From assembly GCF_003096655.1 (NCBI RefSeq), contig NZ_QEKQ01000004.1:124001-188000 (forward strand): 64,000 nt of DNA. Reading direction: 5' to 3'. Below, piece by piece: positions 1-9,600 of the stretch. Positions within the stretch are counted from its first letter, which is position 1, and every line of letters begins with the position of its first letter. The position numbers and the translations under genes are program-made. The notes under the pieces were generated by a model that ran no database searches, was not told where the DNA came from, and saw only the letters and a program-made list of their open reading frames with translations. This DNA comes from Tamilnaduibacter salinus (lineage in GTDB: Bacteria > Pseudomonadota > Gammaproteobacteria > Pseudomonadales > Oleiphilaceae).

Positions 1-1
1 C

Positions 2-3000
2 GAAATGTGCGGCTACTACGGCAAACAAGGGCACATTGCCCAGTTTGAGCGCGATCTGGACGGCCGTGGCCTGTACGAACAATTCAAAGCCGAGTACGAG
101 ACCATCGCCGGCCGCCCCTGGCAGAAAGGCCGGGAGCAAGCCCTTCTGGAAGGCCCGAATATCGCCAAAGCCTACGCCGCTGCGACCGGTGGCGACCCGC
201 AGTCGGCAGCGGGCATTCTGGACAAGTACCGCAGCGAATACCGAGTTTCAATTGAAGACTTCGCGGACAATGTGAATGCCTATATCGAGAAGCAGGCAAA
301 AGAGGGTGGCCACAAAGAGTTCCGCCTGAACTTCTTTGTGGACGAGGTCGGCCAGTACATTGCCGACAACACCAAGCTGATGACCAACCTGCAAACCATT
401 GCCGAGAGCCTCGCCACCAAGTGTCGGGGCCGGGCCTGGATTATCGTCACCGCCCAGGAAGAAATGAAAAACGTGGTTGGCGAAATGGGCAAGCAGCAGG
501 GCCACGACTTCTCGAAAATTCAGGCACGGTTCAATAACCGTATGAAGCTGTCCAGTGCGGACGTGGCGGAGGTCATCCAGAAGCGCCTGCTAACCAAGAC
601 CGAAGAAGGCGTCAATCAGCTGTCGGACGTCTATCACGCGCAGGCAAACAACTTCAAAACCCTGTTTGACTTCGCGGATGGATCGGCCACCTACCGGAAC
701 TTCCGGGACAGGGACCACTTCATCCACAGCTACCCCTTCGTCCCCTACCAGTTCGCGCTGTTTCAATCGGCGATCCAGAATCTGTCGCAGCACAACGCCT
801 TCGAGGGTAAACACAGTTCCGTCGGTGAACGCTCCATGCTTGGGGTTTTCCAGCAGGTGGCCATCCACATCGGCAACCATGAGGTGGGCCAGCTGGCCAC
901 CTTTGACCTGATGTTTGAAGGCATCCGCTCTGCACTGAAATCACAAATACAGCGGGCGATTATTCAGGCCGAGAACCACCGCGATAATGCCTTCGCTATC
1001 CGGTTACTGAAGGCCCTCTTCCTGGTCAAATATGTCAAGGAATTCAAGCCCACGGTGCGCAACCTTTGCGTGCTGATGCTGGATGCCTTCGATCAGGATC
1101 TGCCGGCACTTCGCACCAAGGTCGAAGAAGCCCTGAGCCTTCTGGAGCAACAGACCTACATACAGCGCAACGGCGACCAGTACGAGTACCTGACGGACGA
1201 GGAAAAGGACGTCGAGCAGGAGATCAAGAACACGGAGGTCGAGTCATCGGACGTTGCGGACGAATTGGAAAAGATCGTTTTCGACTACGTCATGAAGCAG
1301 CGCAAAATCCGTTATGACGCAGGCTCCTCCCAGAACCAGGGGCAGGACTACTCCTATTCACGCAAACTGGATGATCGTCTGCATGGGCGTGAATACGAGC
1401 TCTCGATCAATGTCATCAGCCCATTCCACGAGCATACTGACAACGAGCAGATGCTACGTACAGCCTCGACCTACAAGGCGGACGAGCTGTTCGTGCTCAT
1501 GCCGTCGGACGAGCGCCTGGTGCGCGATCTGCTCATGTTCAAGCGCACCGAGAAGTACATCAAGCAGAATATTTCCGTTACCCAGCAGGAAGCTGTTAAG
1601 CGGATCCTGAATGACAAGGGCTTCCAGAACCGTGAGCGCGAGGCCAGGCTCCGGCAGCAGGTTCAGACCCTCATTGGCAAGTCCAAGTTGCTCATTGGCG
1701 GCGGGGATGTGGAAGTGGCGAATGAGGACCCCCAGACCCGCATTATCCGGGGCTTCCATGAGCTGATTTCACGGGCTTACCCCAACCTCCGCATGTTGCG
1801 CGGCGTTTCCTACACGGAAAACGACATCAGCAATTGCCTCAACCGCACAGACGATGGCCTTTTCGGTAATGACGCCACGGCCCTGGCGGAATCCGAGCAG
1901 GAAGTGCTGGCGTTCATTCAGAGCAACAATCGGGGCGGTGTCCGCACCACCCTCAAGAGCCTGCTGGAAAAGTTCGAACGCAAACCCTACGGCTGGTATT
2001 ACGCCGCGATTCTCTGCACCCTGGCCAACCTTTGTGCCCGTGGCAAGGTGGAAGTTCGTCTCGACGGTAATATCCTGGAGGACAGCGAGCTGGAGCGCGC
2101 CCTGCGTAACACTCACGGCCACGGCAACGTGGTGCTGGAACCACAGATTGAGTTCACCGCCTCTCAGGTCCGAGCCCTCAAGTCGTTCTACGAGGACTTC
2201 TTCGACAGCCCGCCCCGCAGCAGCGAAGCCAAGGCCCTGGGTAAAGAGGCCGGCGAAGCCTTCCAGGACATGTACCACGACCTGGATCGTCGGATAGCGC
2301 AGGTCGATCAGTACCCGTTTCTCAATGCCTTGAAACCTGCCCTGGTGACGCTGAAAGAAATCGCCGGAAAGCCCTACACCTGGCACCTGACCGAATTGGG
2401 CAAGCAGGAAGACCAACTGCTGGACCTGAAAGAGGATGTCATCGACCCGATCCGCAAGTTCATGGGCGGCTCACAAAAAGACATCTATAACCATGCTCGG
2501 TCCTTTCTGCATAGTCAGGAGCCCAACTTCATCTATGTGTCCGGGGACGAGATCGAACAGATCCGCACCATCCTTAACGACCCCAACTGCTACAAAGGGA
2601 ATCGCATTCAGCAGCTCAAGGGCCAACTGGATAGTCTGCAGGAGCGCATATACGAGAAAGTTCGGCAAACTCGAACTCAGGCAGAAACATCGCTGAAGAC
2701 CATGCAGGAGCGCATGCAAAGCATGGACGAATATCAGTCCCTGCCGGAGCCGCGTCAGGATGAGCTCAATAAACCGTTCCGGGATCTGGTCGATTACATC
2801 GGGCAGGAGCGCCTGATTGCCGTGATCAAGGACCGGACCCGGTATTTTGAAGAAGACGGCTATCAGAAGCTGCTGGCCAAAATGGTGGCGCTGGCCAATC
2901 AGAAATCAGCACCGGCAGACGACTCCGATCAGCCCCTAGGTAGCCAGAGCGAAGACCAGAATGATGAGGGGCTTCATGAGGCCAAGGAATCCCCTGCCGA

Positions 3001-3139
3001 CTACGTTCACACCCGCAACCTCCGTGTCGCGTTCGACAAGGCCTGGTTGGCCGACGAGGGGGATGTGGAGCGCTATCTGAATGCCCTGCGCGAGGCCCTG
3101 CTGGTTGAAGTCCAGCAAGGGCGCAAGGTCCAGATCTAA
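2..3139 (+). CDS. brxC: BREX system P-loop protein BrxC, 5'-truncated by the window edge
   Basis: This is the large P-loop ATPase of type 1 BREX, which acts with the PglX methylase and PglZ in phage restriction and host DNA methylation. The reading frame is open from the first bases, so the N-terminus with the Walker A motif lies upstream of the window. About 1045 codons remain, against roughly 1200 in the family. A Walker B-like segment, FFVDEVGQ, lies near nucleotides 332-355 and is followed by a sensor-like IIVTAQEEM. The C-terminal third is helical and charged, with a hydrophilic stretch before the end. Its place upstream of pglX, pglZ and brxL on the same strand supports the call. The internal ATG at position 5 is not the real start. 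Confidence 0.93.
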   Translation, partial: EMCGYYGKQGHIAQFERDLDGRGLYEQFKAEYETIAGRPWQKGREQALLEGPNIAKAYAAATGGDPQSAAGILDKYRSEYRVSIEDFADNVNAYIEKQAKEGGHKEFRLNFFVDEVGQYIADNTKLMTNLQTIAESLATKCRGRAWIIVTAQEEMKNVVGEMGKQQGHDFSKIQARFNNRMKLSSADVAEVIQKRLLTKTEEGVNQLSDVYHAQANNFKTLFDFADGSATYRNFRDRDHFIHSYPFVPYQFALFQSAIQNLSQHNAFEGKHSSVGERSMLGVFQQVAIHIGNHEVGQLATFDLMFEGIRSALKSQIQRAIIQAENHRDNAFAIRLLKALFLVKYVKEFKPTVRNLCVLMLDAFDQDLPALRTKVEEALSLLEQQTYIQRNGDQYEYLTDEEKDVEQEIKNTEVESSDVADELEKIVFDYVMKQRKIRYDAGSSQNQGQDYSYSRKLDDRLHGREYELSINVISPFHEHTDNEQMLRTASTYKADELFVLMPSDERLVRDLLMFKRTEKYIKQNISVTQQEAVKRILNDKGFQNREREARLRQQVQTLIGKSKLLIGGGDVEVANEDPQTRIIRGFHELISRAYPNLRMLRGVSYTENDISNCLNRTDDGLFGNDATALAESEQEVLAFIQSNNRGGVRTTLKSLLEKFERKPYGWYYAAILCTLANLCARGKVEVRLDGNILEDSELERALRNTHGHGNVVLEPQIEFTASQVRALKSFYEDFFDSPPRSSEAKALGKEAGEAFQDMYHDLDRRIAQVDQYPFLNALKPALVTLKEIAGKPYTWHLTELGKQEDQLLDLKEDVIDPIRKFMGGSQKDIYNHARSFLHSQEPNFIYVSGDEIEQIRTILNDPNCYKGNRIQQLKGQLDSLQERIYEKVRQTRTQAETSLKTMQERMQSMDEYQSLPEPRQDELNKPFRDLVDYIGQERLIAVIKDRTRYFEEDGYQKLLAKMVALANQKSAPADDSDQPLGSQSEDQNDEGLHEAKESPADYVHTRNLRVAFDKAWLADEGDVERYLNALREALLVEVQQGRKVQI

Positions 3140-3179
3140 GCGTGCCGAACCGTCTAATCGGTCAAAGTTGGGGATAGCC

Positions 3180-4850
3180 ATGCACGAAGCCGAACAGGAA
3201 ATCCGGGCGCTCATTCGCGGTGGCGAAAGCCTTGCCGTCGAGTTCAAGAGCGACGTCAAAAGCCTGCCGGACCGGGACCTGGTAGCCGCGGTGGTGGCCC
3301 TGGCCAACACCGAGGGCGGCGACCTGTTCCTGGGCGTTGAAGACGATGGCACCCCGACTGGGCTGCATGCCAATCACCGCAACCTCGCCGGCCTGCCCGC
3401 GCTGATTGCCAACAAGACCATTCCCTCGCTGGCTGTGCGCGTTGAGGCCCTGGAGCTGGAAGGGCAACCCATCGCCAGGATCCAGGTGCCCAAGTCCCGG
3501 CAGCTGGTGTCCACCTCGGATGGCCTGCTGCAACGTCGGCGCCTGAGGATGGACGGCACTCCGGAGGCCGTGCCCTTCTACCCCCATGAGTTTGTTCAGC
3601 GCCAGTCCAGCCTGGGGGTAACGGACCCCTCCGCCCTACCGGTGGAAAACCTGGCGGTTGAGGATCTGGACCCGATTCAGCGCATCCGGATCCGCAACGC
3701 CATCAAGAAGTACGGCGGCGACCAGAGTCTGATGCCTCTGGCGGACGATGAGCTGGACGGCGCCCTGGGGCTGACTGTGAGCGTGGGAGGCATGCGCCGC
3801 CCCACGGTTGCAGGCCTGTTGCTGCTGGGGAACGAAATGCAGCTTCGGCAACACCTGCCCTCCCACGAGGTAGCCTTCCAGGTGCTGCGCGGTACCGATG
3901 TCCTGGTCAATGAGTTCTACCGCAAACCACTGCTGGAGACCTTCGAAGAGGTTGAAGTGCTATTCCGCGCCCGGGTGGAGGAAGAGGAGATTCAGGTCGG
4001 GCTGTTTCGCGTGCCCATCCCCAACTTCGACCGCCGGGCCTTCCGGGAAGCCTTTGTAAACGCCCTGGTTCACCGCGACTACAGTGCTTTGGGCGCCGTC
4101 CACGTCAAACTGGACGACGACGGCCTGAGCATCAGCAATCCCGGTGGTTTTGTGGAGGGCGTTAATCTGGACAACCTGCTGGTGGCTGACCCTCGCTCCC
4201 GTAACCCCTTGCTGGCTGACATTATCAAGCGCATCGGCCTTGCCGAACGCACTGGCCGGGGCATCGACCGGATCTTCGAGGGTATGCTCCGCTACGGGCG
4301 CACCGCCCCCGACTACTCCATGTCGTCCGCTCACACCGTCTCCGTGCGCATGAGCGCAGCGGACGCGGACGCCGAGTTCCTGCGCATGATCGTCGAGCGC
4401 GAGGAACAGACCGGCGCCGCCATGCCCATCGACAGCCTGATTATTCTGTCCCGGCTTCGCAATGAGCGGCGTTTAAGAACAGCAGATCTGGCCAAGTCGG
4501 TGCAGAAGCCGGAAACCGTGGTCCGGGGCACCCTGGAAAAACTGGTGGAAGCCGGCATGGTGGAAGCCCACGGCACCGGCAAGGGCCGCACCTACACCCT
4601 GAGCGCCAAGGTGTACCGGGGAGCAGGGCAAAAGGCCGCCTATGTGCGCCAGGCGGGGTTCGATGCCATCCAACAGGAGCAAATGGTGCTGAATTTCATC
4701 GATACCCACGGCAGCATCAAACGAGCGGATGCCGCCGATCTGTGCCATATCAGCCCTTTCCAGGCCACTCGGCTGCTCAATCGCTTGAAAGACAAGGGGG
4801 CGATTCGCCCAGTAGGCCAGGGGAAGGGGACCCGATATGAGCGAAACTGA
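3180..4850 (+). CDS. AlbA_2/Schlafen-like ATP-binding protein with C-terminal winged helix, BREX accessory
   Basis: The protein has 556 residues. The N-terminus carries the AlbA_2 signature (ESLAVEFK near residues 16-23, then ALANTEGGDLFLGVEDDG), a fold shared with Schlafen proteins and proposed to bind nucleic acid. A GHKL/HATPase-like region follows near residues 285-370 (FREAFVNALVHRDY, SNPGGF, RTGRGIDRI). The last ~115 residues look like winged-helix modules. The ATG at 3180 is chosen because GGGGA lies just upstream and the AlbA_2 domain begins there; an in-frame extension back to 3081 would overlap brxC. It lies 40 bp after brxC and probably belongs to the same operon. Proteins of this type are often annotated only as ATP-binding or transcriptional regulators. 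A regulatory or defence role in BREX is inference. Confidence 0.8.
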   Translation: MHEAEQEIRALIRGGESLAVEFKSDVKSLPDRDLVAAVVALANTEGGDLFLGVEDDGTPTGLHANHRNLAGLPALIANKTIPSLAVRVEALELEGQPIARIQVPKSRQLVSTSDGLLQRRRLRMDGTPEAVPFYPHEFVQRQSSLGVTDPSALPVENLAVEDLDPIQRIRIRNAIKKYGGDQSLMPLADDELDGALGLTVSVGGMRRPTVAGLLLLGNEMQLRQHLPSHEVAFQVLRGTDVLVNEFYRKPLLETFEEVEVLFRARVEEEEIQVGLFRVPIPNFDRRAFREAFVNALVHRDYSALGAVHVKLDDDGLSISNPGGFVEGVNLDNLLVADPRSRNPLLADIIKRIGLAERTGRGIDRIFEGMLRYGRTAPDYSMSSAHTVSVRMSAADADAEFLRMIVEREEQTGAAMPIDSLIILSRLRNERRLRTADLAKSVQKPETVVRGTLEKLVEAGMVEAHGTGKGRTYTLSAKVYRGAGQKAAYVRQAGFDAIQQEQMVLNFIDTHGSIKRADAADLCHISPFQATRLLNRLKDKGAIRPVGQGKGTRYERN

Positions 4851-4851
4851 T

Positions 4852-4907
4852 AAAATACGTGCGGCGCACGAAAAGTGTGAGCAGATGCGAGCGCCGCGCG
4901 TATTTTT
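4852..4907. terminator. Strong hairpin with flanking A and T runs inside the BREX operon
   Basis: The left arm 4852-4867 (AAAATACGTGCGGCGC) pairs with the right arm 4891-4906 over 16 bp with a single G-T position; the loop is 23 nt. The outer ends are A-rich on the left and T-rich on the right, so it can act as an intrinsic terminator in both directions. It starts immediately after the stop codon of the AlbA_2 gene and separates that gene from the ATPase/nuclease-like pair, so the pair may be transcribed separately or only by read-through. Confidence 0.65.
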
Positions 4908-4975
4908 GCATGCAAGTGAGGGCAGTGGCCGACCGGGTGCTGGGTCAGGGGATAGTGAACAATCGGAAAGTAATG

Positions 4976-6142
4976 ATGATAGACCAGCTTGAACTCAAAA
5001 ACTTTACGTCATTCGGTGATCTGGACATCGATTTCTCATCCAAGATCAACGTGATCATTGGCGAAAACGGTACTGGCAAAACCCACCTGCTCAAGGCGGC
5101 CTACGGACTTTGTGCGGGCGCATCGCTTTTCAAGAACAGATCGGATCTCGGTAAAGCCGAGCTCGAAGCAGCATTGACGGCCAAGTTCTTGCGCCTGTTC
5201 ATGCCTCTGGATGACAAGCTCGGGAAGATGCACCTCCACGGGGCCAGGGAACAAGCCAGTTTAACCGCACAGTTTGCAGAGGGACAGAAGGTCAACGCGA
5301 CCTTTTTCAACAACTCCACTGAGCTTTCGATCAAGGATTCGCAAAGCTACGCCAAGTACCGGGCTGAGCCCGTGTTCATCCCCACCAAAGAGGTGCTCTC
5401 TCTGGTCAAGGGTATGGCCGACGAAACACACGACCAGAAGACGGTTGAGCTGATATTCGATGATGGCTACGTGGATCTTGCCAAGGCACTGACCAAAGCC
5501 AGTGGTGAAGACCTGGACGCGCGAATCAACGAAGACCCGAGATTGAATTCGATTATTCCGCAATTGGTCAGCCTGGTTGGTGGGTGCTATCAGTGGGAAA
5601 ATGGCGGCTTCTGCTTCCAGCCAGGTGAATATCGGGAAAAGCCCTCTCCTAAACGAACCAATTCCAAGTCCGCCCAAGCGTATCAAGACTCCACAGTGAC
5701 TGAGTTCGTCGCAGAAAGCGGTCGTCAGTACTCCAGCAGCATGACAGCGGAAGGCTTCAGAAAGATCGGTATTCTGCACAGGTTGCTAAGTAACGGCGTG
5801 CTGTCTCCTGGTTCCAGTGGCCCCCTCTTCTGGGACGAACCGGAATCCAATATGAACCCGAAGCTGATGAAGCTGCTTGTTCAGGTTCTTCTGGAGCTGG
5901 CAAGAAATAACCAGCAGGTCATTCTCGCCACCCATGATTATGTACTGCTCAAATGGTTTGACCTCCTGGCCCGCCCAGGGCAGGGAGATCATATTCGCTT
6001 CCATGCACTGGTCAACAAGGGTGGCCAAGTCACTCTTCAGTCAGCGAATAGCTACAAAGAGCTGGATAACAATGCCATAGCGAACACCTTCAATGACCTG
6101 TACGACGAAGAGATCAAGCGCTCGCTCGGGGGTAAGGCATGA
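4976..6142 (+). CDS. ABC/AAA_15-like ATPase, first gene of a coupled pair inside BREX
   Basis: The protein has 388 residues and resembles stand-alone SMC/RecF-type ATPases of the AAA_15/AAA_21 group. Walker A is GENGTGKT (residues 29-36), a signature-like SSMTAEGF lies near 254, Walker B is LFWDEPE (284-290, D287 and E288), and a switch histidine is in ILATHD (H320). There is no TOPRIM or other nuclease domain attached. The ATG at 4976 is chosen because GGAAAG lies five bases upstream; the ATG at 4973 is too close, and a GTG at 4859 lies inside the hairpin. Its stop overlaps the next start as ATGA, so the two proteins are probably made together. ATPases of this type commonly sense or gate nuclease partners in phage defence; that role here is inference. 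Confidence 0.78.
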   Translation: MIDQLELKNFTSFGDLDIDFSSKINVIIGENGTGKTHLLKAAYGLCAGASLFKNRSDLGKAELEAALTAKFLRLFMPLDDKLGKMHLHGAREQASLTAQFAEGQKVNATFFNNSTELSIKDSQSYAKYRAEPVFIPTKEVLSLVKGMADETHDQKTVELIFDDGYVDLAKALTKASGEDLDARINEDPRLNSIIPQLVSLVGGCYQWENGGFCFQPGEYREKPSPKRTNSKSAQAYQDSTVTEFVAESGRQYSSSMTAEGFRKIGILHRLLSNGVLSPGSSGPLFWDEPESNMNPKLMKLLVQVLLELARNNQQVILATHDYVLLKWFDLLARPGQGDHIRFHALVNKGGQVTLQSANSYKELDNNAIANTFNDLYDEEIKRSLGGKA

Positions 6143-6636
6143 CTCTTCTCTCTGAGGACGATCTGGAATTCGATTTCAGCGATGCTATTGAAGCCGTCCG
6201 CTTCGATGACGACACGCTACATGGGCAAAGCACCATGAAGCGAGTTGATTTTATTGCGGAGTATGAGGATCGCTTCGTTTTTGTGGAAGTAAAAGACCCT
6301 GATAACCCTGTCGCGGCCAATCCTGAAGCATTCAGACAAAAGCTCGTCAGTGGCAATTTGATACCCGATTTAGCGGGAAAGTATAGAGACAGCCTCTGGT
6401 TCCGAGCCCTCAGCGGTAAGGCGGGAAAACCAGTTCATTATGTCGTCCTGCTTTCCATGGCCGCTCTCGATCCCGCATTGCTGCTCGCCAAACAAGATGA
6501 GCTGCACCGCTGCCTGCCGTTGAATCACAAAGACTGGTCTCTGCCGTTTGCACAGGCGTGCGTCATTCTCAACCTGGACCAGTACAAGAAACAATTTGGA
6601 ACCCATACCGTCCGCAGAATAAGTGCGGGAGCCTAA
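6139..6636 (+). CDS. Small PD-(D/E)xK nuclease-like protein coupled to the ATPase
   Basis: This 165-residue protein does not belong to a family I can name. It has an arrangement typical of PD-(D/E)xK nucleases: an acidic residue in an N-terminal helix (E18), a strand with D37 (KRVDFIAEY), then a strand ending in E50-V-K52 (FVFVEVKD). The remaining residues are predicted mixed alpha/beta, with a hydrophobic strand VHYVVLLSM. It overlaps the ATPase gene by four bases (ATGA), and pglX begins three bases after its stop, with the pglX ribosome-binding GGGAG lying inside its last codons. The tight packing argues that it is part of the BREX operon. Nuclease activity is inferred from the motif only; it could instead be an inactive DNA-binding version. 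Confidence 0.65.
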   Translation: MTLLSEDDLEFDFSDAIEAVRFDDDTLHGQSTMKRVDFIAEYEDRFVFVEVKDPDNPVAANPEAFRQKLVSGNLIPDLAGKYRDSLWFRALSGKAGKPVHYVVLLSMAALDPALLLAKQDELHRCLPLNHKDWSLPFAQACVILNLDQYKKQFGTHTVRRISAGA

Positions 6637-6639
6637 TTC

Positions 6640-9600
6640 ATGGAAACATCGAAACTTAAAAAATTCGCCCAATTCGCTCGCCGTAGCCTCCTCGAACAGG
6701 TTACCGCCAAGCTCAAACTGGTATTGGCCGACGAGAGTCCCGCCCGGCGAGAAAGCCCACAGGCGATTAAAAAACTGGAAGAAGCGATAGCCGAGCAGAG
6801 CAAAGAACAGGTTATTGAGCGGGTGGCCTACATCTGGTTCAACCGCTTCTGCGCCCTGCGTTTTATGGACGTGAATCGTTACAACCGCATTGGCATTGTT
6901 TCCCCTGCTGAGGGGCAGTTTCAGCCCGAGATCCTGGCGGATGCCAAGATGGGCCATATCGATGAAGAAACGGTGTCGGAGTCAACTCATCAAAAGATCT
7001 TCGCTCTGCTGGATGGCAAAACACCCAGTCAGGATCCGCAGGGGGAAGCTTATCGCCTGCTGGTAGTAGCCGCCTGTAACTATTGGTACAGCGCCATGCC
7101 GTTCCTGTTCGAGCGCATTGACGATTACACCGAGCTTTTGATGCCGGATGACCTGCTATCTGGAAACTCGATCCTGGCCTATACCCGCGAGGCCATGACG
7201 CCGGATGCCTGTGGAGATGTCGAGATCATTGGCTGGCTATATCAGTTCTATATCTCCGAGAAGAAAGACCAGGTATTTGCTGATCTCAAGAAGAACAAGA
7301 AGGTTACTCCCGAAAATATCCCGGCAGCAACCCAACTATTCACGCCACACTGGATTGTTCGGTATCTGGTGGAAAACTCGCTGGGCCGTCTCTGGATGCT
7401 CAACCGGCCAGACTCAGGCCTGATTGAACGGATGGATTACTACATTAGGCCGGAAGAGCCTGAGACCGACTTCCTGCGGATCAATAGCCCGGAAGAGATC
7501 AAGATCTGTGACCCGGCCTGCGGTTCGGGGCATATGCTGACGTATGCATTCGATCTGCTGTATGCCATTTACGAAGAGGAAGGCTACGAACCTGCCGATA
7601 TTCCGACCAAGATTCTGACTCACAACCTCTACGGTGTTGAGATCGATGAGCGTGCCGGCGAGCTGGCCGCCTTCGCACTGACAATGAAGGCACGGGCCAA
7701 GCAGCGCCGGTTCTTTCGTAAGCCAGTTCAGCCCAATATTTGTGTGCTGGAGAATGTACACTTCGAGGAGAGTGAGCTGAAGGAATACATGGACTTTGTA
7801 GGACACGACCTATTTACCGCGCCGCTGCAATCCACCCTTCGCCAGTTCGAAGAGGCCGATAACTTCGGTTCCCTTATTCGCCCCGATGTCACCGACGTGG
7901 ATGGCATGCTCAGGATTCTTGAGTCAAAAAACGTCTTCGGGCAGCTGTTCATCAGCATGACTCACCAGAAGGTGCTACAAGCCCTGCGGCAAGCCGATTA
8001 CCTGAGTCCCAAATACCATGTGGTGATTGCCAATCCTCCGTATATGGGAGCGCCCGGAATGAATGGGAGGTTGGGAGCATGGGCCAAAGGTAACTACACA
8101 ACTTCTAAAGCCGATTTGTTCGCTATGTTCATCGATAGATGTGCGAATTTAGCCTTAGATAGTGGTTCATTCGCCATGATTACCATGCAAAGTTGGATGT
8201 TTTTATCGTCATTCGAAGCTCTTCGTGAAACCATCATCAATAGGGACACCATAAGAACTATGGCGCACCTAGGTGCCAGGGCCTTCGATAGTATTGGCGG
8301 TGCTGTTGTTCAGACTACGGCATTTGTAGTGGATAAGGCGCGACGGCAAGATTACAAGGGTACATACATTCGTCTTGTAGATGATACTTCAGAACATGAA
8401 AAAGAGAAGGCTCTAAGGGAAGCACGGGAAAACCGTTTTACGGCATCCACCTCAGATTTCAGAAAAATACCAGGCAGCCCCATTGCCTATTGGGTGAGTG
8501 ACAAAATTAGAGACCTTTTCTTGAATGAGGAAACATTTGAGAGTTCATTTGCCATTAGGGCGGGAATGTGTACTGGAAAGAACGAAGTATTTATCCTTTA
8601 TTGGCCTGAAGTTGCATTTAACCTTATTCGAAAAGATCCTGAACAGAAATATGAGTACACCCCACATAATAAAGGTGGCGAATTCAGGAAATGGATTGGC
8701 AACTGGGACACCGTCTTGAAATATTCCCAAAAGCATTTGGATGCTATGGGGAAAAATCCAGGGTTCAGGCATGATGGAAAAGAGTATTACTTTCAGGAGC
8801 ATATTGGGTGGTCAAAAATAACGTCCTCTACCTCTAGCTTCCGCTTTTATCCAGAGGGGTTTACTTTTGACTCTGCAGGATTGGCACTTTTCTCGAATGA
8901 CCGGAATAGTCTCTATGATGCGATGGGCTTTTTAAATTCAAAAATATCAGATGCCCTGATCGAGTTATTGAATCCGACGCTTAATGTAACACCACAAATT
9001 CTAAAGAAACTTCCCTTGATTAGAGTGCGCCCTGAGCATCGGGATAAGTATCTAGAATTATACGACATAACAAAAGCAGACTGGGACTCCTTTGAAAATT
9101 CATGGGACTTCACCAGCATCCCGCTTATGAATCCCGACTACCACCAGCCCACCCTAAAGGCTACCTACCAGAAGCTCCGTGCCCATTGGCGGGAAATGAC
9201 GATGGAGATGCAGCGGCTGGAGGAAGAGAACAACCGCATCTTCATCGACGCCTATGGCCTGCAAGATGAGTTGAAGCCCGATGTGCCGCTGAATGAGATT
9301 ACCCTGACCTGTAACCCGCACTACCGCTACGGCAACGACAAGAACGAGGACGATCTAGAGGCGCTGCTGCTTGCCGATACCATGCGCGAGCTTGTCTCCT
9401 ACGCCGTGGGCTGCATGTTTGGCCGCTACGCGCTAGACAAACCGGGTCTCGTCCTGGCCAACCAAGGCGAGACCATCGAGGACTACCTGAAGCAGATCCC
9501 AGAGCCGAACTTCCCGGCGGATGATGACAATGTCATCCCTATGCTCGATGGTGACTGGTTCACCGACGACATCACCGAGCGCTTCCGTGAATTCCTGCGC

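Noticed and set aside
1769-2416. Long minus-strand open frame opposite brxC
   Set aside because: It is the antisense shadow of a high-GC coding region, with no ribosome-binding site and no recognisable protein pattern.
4976-6636. PARIS (AriA/AriB) identity for the ATPase pair
   Set aside because: The slot is the same, but the partner is 165 residues with an ExK motif and shows no TOPRIM or DUF4435 features.
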